Positions 1 through 6,953 of a stretch of 36,703 nt of DNA are shown here, in pieces. A program made the position numbers and the translations under genes. Positions within the stretch are counted from its first letter, which is position 1. Every line of letters begins with the position of its first letter. Source of the stretch: an uncultured Oscillospiraceae bacterium (GTDB lineage Bacteria > Bacillota > Clostridia > Oscillospirales > Oscillospiraceae); contig CAJUOA010000019.1 in assembly GCA_910587785.1 (NCBI GenBank), positions 1 to 36,703 of the forward strand, read 5' to 3'. The notes beneath the pieces are model-generated. The model was not told where the DNA came from. It saw only the letters and a program-made list of their open reading frames with translations, and searched no databases.

Positions 1-115
1 TCGCCTGTGGCTGGCTGCCACGAACATGGGGCAAATATATAGTAACAGGAGGAATGCCGGATGACTGCTATTACCAGAAAGCACACCGAAGAAATCAATA
101 TGGAGGAACAAACGA

Positions 116-1165
116 TTGAATTTAAACGACTACGGCTTCACGCCGGACCTTCTGCCGGAGGACGCCCAGGGCGTCCCGGCCCGCATCACCGCCGTCCACA
201 GGGAGCGCTGCGCCCTCGTCTGTGAGCACGGGGAGGGCTACGGGCGGCTGAAAAAGGGCGCCTACTACGCGGGCGCCGGGCAGTTCCCCACGGTGGGGGA
301 CTTCGTACTCATCGACTGGTCCCCCGCAGGGGACAGCCGCATCCTTCGCACCCTGCCCCGCAGGACCTACTTCTTCCGCCGGGCCCCCCTCACCGGCGGG
401 GAGCAGGCGGTGGCCGCCAACTGCGACTGGGTGTTTGTCATGCAGTCTATGAACCAGAACTTCAACCTCAAGCGCCTGGAGCGCTACCTGGCCGCAGCCT
501 GGCAGTCCGGGGCGGAGCCGGTGGTAGTGCTGACCAAGGCGGACCTGGCCGGGGACCCCGCCGCCTTTGTTCGAGAGGCCCAGGCGGCGGCTCCGGGCGC
601 GGCGGTGTACGCCGTCAGCGCCAGGACCGGCCAGGGGCTGGAGGCGCTGAACCCCTATCTGCTCCCCGGGAAGACCATTGCCTTTCTGGGGTCCTCCGGC
701 GTGGGCAAGTCCAGCCTGGTCAACGCCCTGGCCGGGGAGGAGGTCATGTCCGCCGGGGCCATCCGGGAGGAGGACGGCCGGGGGCGGCACACCACCACCC
801 ACCGCCAGCTCCTGCGCCTGCCCGGCGGGGTCCTCATCATCGACACCCCGGGGATGCGGGAGCTGGGCCTCTGGGAGGCCGGGGAGGGCCTGGGGGAGGC
901 GTTTCCCGACGTGGAGGCCCTTCTGGGCCAATGCCGCTTCTCCGACTGCCGCCACCAGTCCGAGCCCGGCTGTGCCGTGCGGGCCGCCATTGAGGCGGGG
1001 GAGCTCTCCCCCCAGCGCTGGGAGAGCTGGCAGAAGCTCCAGGCGGAGAACGCCGCCTCTGACCGGGCCGCTCTGCTCCGGCAGAAGGGGGAGCGGAACA
1101 AGGCCATCTCCAAGGCTGTCCGGGCCCAGGAGAAGCTGCGCAGGAAGGGCCTGCGGCATATATGA
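116..1165 (+). CDS. rsgA: RsgA, small ribosomal subunit-dependent GTPase
   Basis: Cytoplasmic circularly permuted GTPase that acts in late maturation of the 30S subunit. The 349-residue protein shows an N-terminal OB-like part, then the permuted order G4 (TKAD, residues 140-143), G1 P-loop (GSSGVGKSS, 192-200) and G3 (DTPG, 243-246). A C-terminal zinc site follows with Cys273, Cys278, His280 and Cys286. Length is usual for the family. The start is TTG at 116, with GGAGGA at 103-108 in good position; the ATG codons at 61 and 100 are in another frame. The gene ends against a perfect palindrome shared with the convergent MATE gene. Family assignment is very secure. The unusual start codon may lower its translation. 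Confidence 0.96.
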   Translation: MNLNDYGFTPDLLPEDAQGVPARITAVHRERCALVCEHGEGYGRLKKGAYYAGAGQFPTVGDFVLIDWSPAGDSRILRTLPRRTYFFRRAPLTGGEQAVAANCDWVFVMQSMNQNFNLKRLERYLAAAWQSGAEPVVVLTKADLAGDPAAFVREAQAAAPGAAVYAVSARTGQGLEALNPYLLPGKTIAFLGSSGVGKSSLVNALAGEEVMSAGAIREEDGRGRHTTTHRQLLRLPGGVLIIDTPGMRELGLWEAGEGLGEAFPDVEALLGQCRFSDCRHQSEPGCAVRAAIEAGELSPQRWESWQKLQAENAASDRAALLRQKGERNKAISKAVRAQEKLRRKGLRHI

Positions 1166-1171
1166 ATAAAC

Positions 1172-1205
1172 AATACGGGGAAATGCGGCCGCATTTCCCC
1201 GTATT
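1172..1205. terminator. Perfect 17-bp palindrome between convergent genes
   Basis: Each arm is 17 bp (1172-1188 and 1189-1205) with no mismatch. It starts seven bases after the rsgA stop and ends 19 bases before the stop of the convergent MATE gene. T runs on both sides are short, so it is either a weak bidirectional intrinsic terminator or an mRNA-stabilising 3' hairpin for both transcripts. Confidence 0.65.
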
Positions 1206-1224
1206 CTTTCAGCGTCCTGCGCGC

Positions 1225-2568
1225 CTACTGCAGCGGCAGAATCTCCCGCTTATAGACATACCGCAAAAACACCGTACACAGGAGCAGAGAGGACAGCTCC
1301 GCCAGCGGGAACGCCCACCAGACCAGCGCCAGATCACCGCTGAGGCTCAAAAGCCACGCGGCGGGCAGGAGCACCACCAGCTGGCGGACCAGGGAGATGG
1401 CGAGGCTCAGCACACCGTGCCCCAGGGCCTGGAAGAGGGAGGAGGAGACGATGCAGAACCCGGCCAGGAGGAAGTGGACGCTGATGGTCCGCAGGGCGGG
1501 GACGCCGATGGAGAGCATATAGTCCGATGCGTCGAAGATGCCCAGCAGGGCCTCCGGCAGAAGCTGGAACCCCAGAAAGCCCAGGGCCATGATCCCCGTG
1601 GCGTAGCAGATGGCAAGCTTCACGGTGCGGAGCATCCGGTCGGGCTTCCTCGCGCCGAAGTTGTAGGCCACGATGGGCACCACGCCGTTGTTGAGGCCGA
1701 AGACCGGCATAAAGACGAAGCTCTGCAGCTTGAAGTAGGCCCCGATGACGGCGGTGGCGGTGGTGGTGAAGCCGATGAGGATGCGGTTCATGCCGAAGGT
1801 CATCACCGAGCCGATGGCGGACATGAAGATGGAGGGCACGCCCACGGCGTAGATGCGGCGTATGACCTCCCTGTCGGGCCGGAAGTGCCGCAGGCTCACG
1901 GTGATCTCTGTGTTGCGCCGGGCGTTGAGGTACACGGAGAAGAGGGAGGACACGATCTGTCCCAGCACCGTGGCCCACGCCGCACCGGCCACCCCCATGT
2001 CCAGGACGAAGATGAAAATGGGGTCCAGGATGATGTTGATGAGGGACCCCAGGAGCTGGGTGACCATGGAGTAGACCGTCTTGCCCGTGGACTGGAGGAG
2101 GCGCTCGAAGGTGATCTGCAAAAAGATGCCGAAGGAGCACAGACAGCAGATGCGCACATAGGCTGTGCCGCCCTCCACGATCTCCGCCGCGTCCGTCTGG
2201 ATGAGGAAGAACTGCCGGGCCCCCAGGCCGCCTACTACGGCGAACACCGCCGCACTGCAAAGGGCGAGGAACACCGCGTTGGAGGCGGTGCGGTTAGCCC
2301 GGTCGAAGTTCTTCTCCCCCAGGCTCCGGCTCAAAAGGGCGTTGACGCCCACCCCCGTACCCGTGGAGACGGCGATCATCAGGTTCTGCACCGGGAAGGC
2401 GAGGCCCACCGCGTTGAAGGCGTTTTCGCTGATGCGGGCGACGAAAAAGCCGTCTACGATATTATACAGGGCCGACACCAGCATACTGAGCATAATCGGC
2501 GCGGACATGGTCACCAGCAGGCGGTTGACCGGCAGGACGCCCATCTTGTTCTCTCTTTTTTCTTCCAT
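1225..2568 (-). CDS. MATE-family multidrug/cation antiporter
   Basis: Inner-membrane exporter of the MATE (MatE/NorM, DinF-like) family, which expels drugs or metabolites using Na+ or H+. The 447-residue product has about twelve hydrophobic segments in two homologous halves. An early conserved stretch reads PIMLSMLVSALYNIVDGFFV, followed by the MATE-like FGLNNGVVPIVAYNFGA in the second half. The start chosen is ATG at 2568 (MEEKRENKM), with AAAGGA seven bases upstream. The frame stays open further upstream, but that part has no family resemblance and runs through the promoter and a terminator. It is probably transcribed alone from the promoter at 2651-2679. The substrate cannot be told from sequence. 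Confidence 0.93.
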   Translation of the reverse strand: MEEKRENKMGVLPVNRLLVTMSAPIMLSMLVSALYNIVDGFFVARISENAFNAVGLAFPVQNLMIAVSTGTGVGVNALLSRSLGEKNFDRANRTASNAVFLALCSAAVFAVVGGLGARQFFLIQTDAAEIVEGGTAYVRICCLCSFGIFLQITFERLLQSTGKTVYSMVTQLLGSLINIILDPIFIFVLDMGVAGAAWATVLGQIVSSLFSVYLNARRNTEITVSLRHFRPDREVIRRIYAVGVPSIFMSAIGSVMTFGMNRILIGFTTTATAVIGAYFKLQSFVFMPVFGLNNGVVPIVAYNFGARKPDRMLRTVKLAICYATGIMALGFLGFQLLPEALLGIFDASDYMLSIGVPALRTISVHFLLAGFCIVSSSLFQALGHGVLSLAISLVRQLVVLLPAAWLLSLSGDLALVWWAFPLAELSSLLLCTVFLRYVYKREILPLQ

Positions 2569-2616
2569 TTTGATCCTTTCCAGAGGGCCGCTGCGCCCTC
2601 TTTTTCCCGTTTTCTG

Positions 2617-2650
2617 CAAAAAAGCGCCGCTTGCAGGGCAAGCAGCGCTT
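2617..2650 (-). terminator. Intrinsic terminator downstream of the XRE gene
   Basis: On the minus strand the stem is AAGCGC plus GCTTG with one mismatch, a five-base loop, and the matching arms, followed by TTTTTT. It lies 58 bp past the XRE stop codon. Its first arm abuts the -10 box of the MATE promoter, so the two signals overlap. Confidence 0.75.
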
Positions 2651-2679
2651 ATGGTACCATGATTGGGGTTTCCTGTCAA
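2651..2679 (-). promoter_or_regulatory. SigmaA-type promoter for the MATE gene
   Basis: Read on the minus strand: -35 TTGACA (2679-2674), a 17-bp spacer, and -10 TACCAT (2656-2651). Transcription would start around 2644, inside the upstream gene's terminator hairpin. The new transcript therefore keeps only part of the first arm and should not be terminated by it. Confidence 0.65.
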
Positions 2680-2707
2680 CAGGGAAATGGATTTCCCGGG
2701 CCTGGAC

Positions 2708-2935
2708 CTATTCCTTATTCTGAAACAGCTTGTAGGGCTCCACGCCCAAGGCGTTGGCAATTGCAAAAACGGCATCCAGGGAAACGGCGCAGTCGGCATT
2801 TTCAATGCGGCTCAGATGATTGCGGCTGATATCTGCGGCCTCGCTTAATTGTAGTTGTGTCAGTCTCCGCCGTTTACGATAGAAAGCAACATTCTGTCCG
2901 AGCGTTCTGTAATACTTTTCATAGATGAGTTGCAT
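2708..2935 (-). CDS. XRE-family helix-turn-helix regulator (75 aa)
   Basis: Small cytoplasmic DNA-binding protein consisting of a single Cro/CI-type HTH domain. The recognition region reads LTQLQLSEAADISRNHLSRI (about residues 25-44), and the C-terminus VEPYKLFQ is typical of this family. It starts with ATG at 2935 behind a GAGGGGG ribosome binding site. It is divergent from the 63-residue protein at 3079; the 143-bp gap holds dyads that may be its operator. It lacks any effector domain. It probably regulates itself and the divergent gene, and possibly the MATE gene downstream; that is inference. Confidence 0.88.
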   Translation of the reverse strand: MQLIYEKYYRTLGQNVAFYRKRRRLTQLQLSEAADISRNHLSRIENADCAVSLDAVFAIANALGVEPYKLFQNKE

Positions 2936-3012
2936 ATGTTTCCCCCTCTTTTTCCTATATTGTACCCGTCAAAGGAAAAAGAGTAGTCAATATAAAATAG
3001 TGAAAATTCACC

Positions 3013-3041
3013 TTGTAATAGTGCAAAGCGTGTGTTACAAT
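3013..3041 (+). promoter_or_regulatory. Promoter for the small coiled-coil gene, with dyads
   Basis: -35 TTGTAA (3013-3018), 17-bp spacer, -10 TACAAT (3036-3041). The outer bases TTGTAA and TTACAA form an inverted repeat spanning the promoter core. A second dyad, GTGAA-AA-TTCAC, lies just upstream at about 3000-3011. Both are candidate binding sites for the divergent XRE regulator. Confidence 0.6.
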
Positions 3042-3078
3042 GTGAAAATAACCTAACCAACAGAACGGAGGGATCCCC

Positions 3079-3270
3079 ATGACAGAACTGGAACGCTACA
3101 AAAAAGCATACGCGGCAGTGGTAGGACGTGTAGATACAGTCATCAGCAAGCTGAAGGAGACTGATATCATGTTAAACCTGGAAAACACCGCCCTGCGCTT
3201 CGCCGCGGACGCACTGACAAAGGCCCTGCTGGAGGCCGAGGAACTCATTGTGGCGGAGGACGGCGAGTAG
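3079..3270 (+). CDS. Small charged helical protein of unknown function (63 aa)
   Basis: Product not recognised. It is 63 residues, acidic and rich in Leu, Ala, Glu and Lys, with no Gly or Pro before the last residues, so it is probably all helix or coiled coil. No membrane segment or signal peptide is seen. The start ATG at 3079 has GGAGGG at 3067-3072, a strong site, and there is a convincing promoter upstream and a terminator downstream, so it is likely real. It is divergent from an XRE regulator, an arrangement seen in phage-like and toxin-antitoxin-like pairs, but nothing here identifies it as a toxin. Its last codons (GAC GGC GAG TAG) recur at the 3' end of the second direct repeat (3756-3818). 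Confidence 0.72.
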   Translation: MTELERYKKAYAAVVGRVDTVISKLKETDIMLNLENTALRFAADALTKALLEAEELIVAEDGE

Positions 3271-3322
3271 AGCCGGAAAACAGGTAACGGGGCGGCATTC
3301 TGCCGCCCCGTTTTGCTATATT
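3260..3322. repeat. 63-bp direct repeat, copy 1
   Basis: Matches 3756-3818 with two mismatches (T/C at 3298 and 3313). It holds the last codons and stop of the 3079 gene, the terminator hairpin and a short AT-rich tail. Directly after it, 3323-3342 is identical to 3870-3889, inside the 3' end of the membrane-protein gene. Copy 1 therefore looks like the same locus with about 51 bp deleted. Confidence 0.9.
3287..3314 (+). terminator. Intrinsic terminator of the 3079 gene
   Basis: An 11-bp perfect GC-rich stem (ACGGGGCGGCA pairing TGCCGCCCCGT) with a three-base loop, followed by TTT. It lies 16 bp after the stop codon. Confidence 0.8.
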
Positions 3323-3382
3323 AGCTGCTCCGGCGTGAGCACTCGGGTCAAGAGCGCCGTTCCAAAAGAACACCAAGAGCAC

Positions 3383-3625
3383 CTATTCATCCTCAAACTG
3401 CGTATGATTCATTTCTGGAAAGTCCAGAAGCTCAGAGACCGTCATGTCCAAGCCGCAGGCCAGCCGGTGTAATGTTTTGAGCTTTGGATTCCTGGTTTTG
3501 CCGTGGATAACATTCTCGACAGTGGATTGCGTGATACCGGACAGCGTTGCAAGCTTATTGACCGTTATGCCCCGTCTGTCTATCAGGTCCTGCAATCGTT
3601 TGCTGATTACATCCGAATACGTCAT
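3383..3625 (-). CDS. XRE-family helix-turn-helix regulator, lower-GC insert
   Basis: An 80-residue single-domain regulator of the XRE family. HTH residues include ITVNKLATLSGITQSTVENV, followed by the family-typical LHRLACGLDMTVSELLDF. The chosen start is ATG at 3625 (MTYSDV), preceded by AGGGG. The frame continues upstream to 3754 but the extra 43 residues do not resemble the family. GC content is clearly below that of its neighbours and the gene lies exactly between two 63-bp direct repeats, so it looks acquired. It may be the only gene left of a small integrated segment. Confidence 0.85.
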   Translation of the reverse strand: MTYSDVISKRLQDLIDRRGITVNKLATLSGITQSTVENVIHGKTRNPKLKTLHRLACGLDMTVSELLDFPEMNHTQFEDE

Positions 3626-3755
3626 AGCTGCATTATCCCCTGTCTGCATTTCTATAACAGAGTATAAGCGATTTCCCAGACAAAGATTAACGGTGTGCCG
3701 TTGGTCTCTGGAATAATATGTGTTACGCTCCCGCTGGTATCCTAGAAAAACCAAA

Positions 3756-3818
3756 ACGGCGAGTAGAGCCGGAAAACAGGTAACGGGGCGGCACTCTGCC
3801 GCCCCGTTCTGCTATATT
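3756..3818. repeat. 63-bp direct repeat, copy 2
   Basis: Second copy of 3260-3322. It holds a stranded copy of the 3' end of the small-protein gene, the terminator hairpin, and ends on the first base of the stop codon (3818-3820) of the membrane-protein gene. Confidence 0.9.
3783..3807. terminator. Terminator of the membrane-protein gene (copy-2 hairpin)
   Basis: An 11-bp perfect stem identical to the one at 3287-3311 apart from its loop. Here it lies 11 bp beyond the stop of the minus-strand gene at 3818-4471 and can serve both strands, although T runs are short. Confidence 0.65.
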
Positions 3819-4471
3819 TAAAGCTTGGCCTTCCGCTTGACAAGGCCCAGCTCCAGCCGTTTCTCCTCCAGCTGCTCCGGCGTGAGCACCCGGCCCAACA
3901 TATCCTCATAGGGTTTGAGGTCCTCCGGCGCGCAGACCTTCAGCCACAGGGGGGTCAGGAGGGTGCCAAGGGCGTCGAAGACGGGGGTGCCCATGTAGTT
4001 GAGGCTCACCAGTGCCGCAAAGGGGTTGAGAATCATCACAGCATAGCCCACCACACCCAGCAGCATCACCAGTCCCGGCAGGAACCACACGGGATTGACA
4101 TAGGGCCGAAACCGCTTCAACGGCGGCGCCACGTTGACCAGGATCATCATCAGCAGGAGCACCGTGCCCGCCAGATAGGCCACAGCCACCATCTGCCAGA
4201 GGGGGAGCGCAGACCGGGAGTCCTCCGGGAAGTTGAAGGTAAAATAGTGGTTGACGAGAAACAGCCGCACCAGGATCAAAAGCACCGTGCCGAGGGTGAG
4301 CAGGTGGTCCCGGCGGCGGCGGAGCAGGGCGGCGATCATCAGGAGATACGAGGGGATGATGAACATACTGTATAAGATGGAGCTCAGCCAGTTGGCAAAC
4401 ATCCAGTAGGCGGAGACGGCGAACAGCAATCCCGCTGCAAGGGGCAGAGCGATTTGTTTTACAGTCTTCAT
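3818..4471 (-). CDS. Integral membrane protein of unknown function (217 aa)
   Basis: Family not recognised. About six hydrophobic segments are visible. The first, near residues 5-25, could be an uncleaved signal anchor. A loop with four consecutive Arg (RRRR) probably faces the cytoplasm. The C-terminal 45 residues are soluble and charged, ending LVKRKAKL. The start chosen is ATG at 4471 (MKTVKQ), with AAGGAGA eight bases upstream; seven upstream codons would remove that site. It has its own strong promoter at 4529-4557. A fragment of its 3' end is repeated at 3323-3342, beside copy 1 of the direct repeat. Confidence 0.85.
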   Translation of the reverse strand: MKTVKQIALPLAAGLLFAVSAYWMFANWLSSILYSMFIIPSYLLMIAALLRRRRDHLLTLGTVLLILVRLFLVNHYFTFNFPEDSRSALPLWQMVAVAYLAGTVLLLMMILVNVAPPLKRFRPYVNPVWFLPGLVMLLGVVGYAVMILNPFAALVSLNYMGTPVFDALGTLLTPLWLKVCAPEDLKPYEDMLGRVLTPEQLEEKRLELGLVKRKAKL

Positions 4472-4528
4472 ATCAAATTCTCCTTTTCCCAAAGATCAGG
4501 TTAGCCTCCGCGGGGATTTCTTGTTAAA

Positions 4529-4557
4529 ATTTTATCAGACGTGCGTAAATTTGTCAA
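4529..4557 (-). promoter_or_regulatory. Near-consensus sigmaA promoter
   Basis: On the minus strand: TTGACA (4557-4552), 17-bp spacer, TAAAAT (4534-4529). It lies about 58 bp upstream of the membrane-protein start at 4471, and just after the end of the ABC operon. Confidence 0.8.
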
Positions 4558-4611
4558 CAAAAAGACGAGCTTCACGCAAAAATTTATACAAACTGACGGG
4601 ACAGAGGCGGT

Positions 4612-4698
4612 CTACCACCACCGCCGGATGGTGCGCACCACCCAGTCCCGCAGCAGCCGCAGGAGAAGGAGCCCCGCGATCACCAGCAGAAGTTCCAT
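4612..4698 (-). CDS. 28-residue amphipathic membrane peptide
   Basis: Short reading frame at the 3' end of the ABC transporter operon, 14 bp after the second permease. It has an ideal ribosome binding site (AAAGGAGG) and ATG at 4698. The peptide begins MELLLVIAGLLLLRLLRDW: a hydrophobic helix of about 13 residues followed by a basic tail with five Arg and three Trp, ending in WW. Such a layout fits a single-pass membrane peptide with its C-terminus in the cytoplasm. It could be a small accessory subunit of the transporter or a membrane-active peptide. The function is unknown and the gene is inferred from start-site quality and context. Confidence 0.6.
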   Translation of the reverse strand: MELLLVIAGLLLLRLLRDWVVRTIRRWW

Positions 4699-4712
4699 TG
4701 CGCGCCCTCCTT

Positions 4713-5360
4713 TCATTGATAAACTCCCCTCAGCCGCTTCTTGTAGAACCGCACGCTCAGCCGGAAGGACGCCCAGACCGCCGTCAAGGCCAGAACGGCC
4801 AGCACAGCCGCCTGCAGCGCCACGGTCCCCGCCGGAGCGCCGTAAAGGGTGTTAAAGCTCACGGTACTGGCGGCGCTGAGGAAGATGAAGACCAGGATAT
4901 TGCCCCAGACAGCTCCCTTTCGGGCGGTAAAGCGGTAGTAAAGGGGCACAGTCAGCGCGGCGATGAGGAGTGAAAATCCCCCCTGGAGCAGGACATATCG
5001 CAGGATATCCGGCAAGGTCATGGAGAACACGTTTTCCCACCACCGGGTCAGGAGCCTGCCGGCCATGCGCTGTGTCTGGAGGCTGACCGCAGACATCACC
5101 ATCCCAAACAGGATGCAGGCCCCGTAGAGCAGATATTTACTGCGCACCATCTCCTCCGCCCGGCAGGGGAGCATCACCGCCAGCCGGTCCCAGCGGACCT
5201 CGTCGCTTGCGATGGTGGCCCGGGGCAGAGCCAGGGCCAGCATCAGGATGTAGGTCCCGCCCCAGGTGCCCGGTACCAGGCAGGCGAACAGGAGTATGGG
5301 GATGTAGGGGAGCCAGTAGTCTTTTACAAGGTACCAGTCCTTACGCAGAAATCCCTTCAC
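4713..5360 (-). CDS. ABC-2 type permease (215 aa)
   Basis: Membrane subunit of the ABC transporter encoded by this operon. It has six hydrophobic segments and opens with MKGFLRKDWYLVKDYW, the cytoplasmic amphipathic start usual in the ABC-2 membrane 5 type (PF13346-like) permeases next to YtrA-type regulators. It ends in a basic tail (RFYKKRLRG). It is clearly paralogous to the upstream permease: both share WDR.A.MLP near residue 60 and FRLSV.FY.KR near the end. The two probably form a heterodimer bound by the ATPase at 6003-6860. The transported substrate is unknown; relatives are linked to cell-envelope stress and peptide antibiotics. Confidence 0.88.
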   Translation of the reverse strand: MKGFLRKDWYLVKDYWLPYIPILLFACLVPGTWGGTYILMLALALPRATIASDEVRWDRLAVMLPCRAEEMVRSKYLLYGACILFGMVMSAVSLQTQRMAGRLLTRWWENVFSMTLPDILRYVLLQGGFSLLIAALTVPLYYRFTARKGAVWGNILVFIFLSAASTVSFNTLYGAPAGTVALQAAVLAVLALTAVWASFRLSVRFYKKRLRGVYQ

Positions 5361-5373
5361 ATCCTCCCTCCTC

Positions 5374-6006
5374 TCAGTTATACGCCCCGTTCTGCCGCTT
5401 CCTGTAGAAATGTACGCTCAAACGGAAGGAACCGTACGTAGCGGCCACGACCACCAGGACAAAGAGCGGGACTGCCGCCGCCAGTGGGAGCTGGGGCAAA
5501 TTCACCTCCCCGAAGATGCCCGCCAGGCCCAGGGTGATGCCGACCCCAATGCCCATGAAGACCAGCATCACCAGCCGCCCCTTCTCCGAACCGAAGCGGT
5601 ACAGCGGCGGGAGGACAGCGGCGATCATGACGGGCATGACCCCCAACAGCAGGACGGAGAAGGACAGCAGATCCTCCGGCGTGGAGGGCTCGTGGGAGAT
5701 GCGGCCGCGTATGACCGAGCCCAGCAGGACGATGGCCTCCGCCAGAACGGTGAAGAGGTAGGCCAGCAGGTACTTGGTCCACACCAGCTGACCCGGTTTG
5801 TAGGGGAGCATGGCCGCGTAGCGGTCCCACTTGCTTTTTTCGTCGTAGGCAATGGAGTTGAGGGGAATGCTCATAGCCATCATAATGGCGTAGGTGGTCC
5901 CGAAGTTGGACATACCGGGGATCAGGCTGAACACCAGGGCGAACACAACCAGCAGGCGGAAGGAACGGTCCGCCACATACAGTTCTTTCCTCAAAAGTCC
6001 GATCAT
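5374..6006 (-). CDS. ABC-2 type permease (210 aa)
   Basis: First of two paralogous permeases in the operon. It starts MIGLLRKELYVADRSFRLL, with six hydrophobic segments, the shared motif KWDRYAAMLPYKPGQLVWTK near residues 59-76, and a basic C-terminus (FYRKRQNG). Its ATG overlaps the stop codon of the ATPase gene by four bases, so the two are translationally coupled. The second permease follows after 13 bp. Family assignment (ABC-2 membrane 5) rests on length, topology and neighbours. Confidence 0.88.
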   Translation of the reverse strand: MIGLLRKELYVADRSFRLLVVFALVFSLIPGMSNFGTTYAIMMAMSIPLNSIAYDEKSKWDRYAAMLPYKPGQLVWTKYLLAYLFTVLAEAIVLLGSVIRGRISHEPSTPEDLLSFSVLLLGVMPVMIAAVLPPLYRFGSEKGRLVMLVFMGIGVGITLGLAGIFGEVNLPQLPLAAAVPLFVLVVVAATYGSFRLSVHFYRKRQNGAYN

Positions 6007-6860
6007 TTTGCTTCCTCCTTAGACATATAGAGAATGATATCCTCCAGCGTGGGCCGGTCGATGACCGCGCCCCGGGGCATGGCCTCCCGCTCCACCAGGG
6101 CCTCCGCGCCGTAATTTCCGATGCGCACACCGTGGACCGCCCCGGCGGGGATGTTTTGTAACTGCTCCTTGGAGCACTTGAGGATGCCGTACTTCTCCAG
6201 GAGCACGTCCTTCTCCTCGCAGAGGACCAGCCGCCCCTTGTGGAGGAAAGCGATGTAGTCGCAGATGCGCTCCAGGTCGCTGACGATATGGCTGGAGAGG
6301 AGCACCGCGTGGCCGTCCTGGGCGGCGAAGTCGGCGAACACCTCCAGCAGCTCCTCCCGGACCATGGGGTCCAAGCCGCCGGTGGCCTCGTCCAGAAGCA
6401 GGAGCTTTGCCCCGTGGCTCAGCGCCGCCGCGATGCCCAGCTTCATGGTCATGCCCCGGGAGTAGTCCTTGAACCGCTTGTCCTCCGGCAGGTCCAGACG
6501 TTTGAGCCACCCCTCGTAGGTGTCCTGCTCCCAGTTTTTGAAGCTTCCGGCCATGATCCTGCCCAGCTGTTTGGCGCTCAGGATTTCAGGCACAAAGGTC
6601 TCGTCCAGCACCACGCCGATGTCCTCCTTGATGGCGTGAAATTCCCGGCTCTTGTTGTCCACCCCCAGCACGGTGACCGTGCCCCCATCCCGCTCCAAGG
6701 CGTCCATGGTGAGGCGGATGGTGGTGCTCTTGCCGGCCCCGTTCTCCCCCACCAGGCCCAGGACGCACCCGGCAGGCAGGTCCAGATTCAAGTTTTCCAG
6801 GGAGAAGCCCTTGTAGTGCTTGGTCAGCCCCCGGATCTCAATGGCGTTGGTCAGTTCCAT
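6003..6860 (-). CDS. ABC transporter ATP-binding protein
   Basis: The 285-residue cytoplasmic ATPase powers the two permeases downstream. Visible motifs are Walker A GENGAGKST (38-46), a divergent signature YSRGM (133-137) in place of LSGGQ, Walker B LLLLDE (153-158) followed by ATGGLD, and the switch histidine in LLSSH (His191). The last 80 residues are a variable accessory part. The closest known type is the ATPase of GntR/YtrA-controlled exporters. ATG at 6860 lies about 12 bp after a GGAGG site and 93 bp after the regulator gene. It overlaps the first permease by four bases. Confidence 0.93.
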   Translation of the reverse strand: MELTNAIEIRGLTKHYKGFSLENLNLDLPAGCVLGLVGENGAGKSTTIRLTMDALERDGGTVTVLGVDNKSREFHAIKEDIGVVLDETFVPEILSAKQLGRIMAGSFKNWEQDTYEGWLKRLDLPEDKRFKDYSRGMTMKLGIAAALSHGAKLLLLDEATGGLDPMVREELLEVFADFAAQDGHAVLLSSHIVSDLERICDYIAFLHKGRLVLCEEKDVLLEKYGILKCSKEQLQNIPAGAVHGVRIGNYGAEALVEREAMPRGAVIDRPTLEDIILYMSKEEAK

Positions 6861-6953
6861 AGTTCTTGTTCCTCCAATCAGAAAATGTTTCGCTATCGTG
6901 CGGCAGAGCCGGAGGCCCGCCGCAGAAAAGAGCGCGCTGCCCGTCCGGCAGGA

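Noticed and set aside
61..225. A 54-codon frame starting at ATG 61 with a good AGGAGG site, overlapping the start of rsgA; its ATG overlaps the TGA (62-64) of a frame entering from the window edge.
   Set aside because: The sequence after 116 is plainly the rsgA coding region in another frame and the product resembles nothing. It may be a coupling leader at most; the upstream partial frame is only 20 codons and cannot be judged.
122..1159. Long open frame antisense to rsgA, and many similar frames opposite or shifted to glmS, leuA, leuC, ilvD, hsdR and the adhesin.
   Set aside because: GC-rich coding DNA leaves mirror frames open. The products are Gly/Pro/Arg/His-rich, without motifs or ribosome binding sites, and the true frames have clear family signatures.
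2581..2606. GAGGGC/GCCCTC hairpin followed by TTTTT on the plus strand.
   Set aside because: It looks like a plus-strand terminator but no plus-strand gene ends nearby, and it lies in the leader of the minus-strand MATE gene. Left unassigned.
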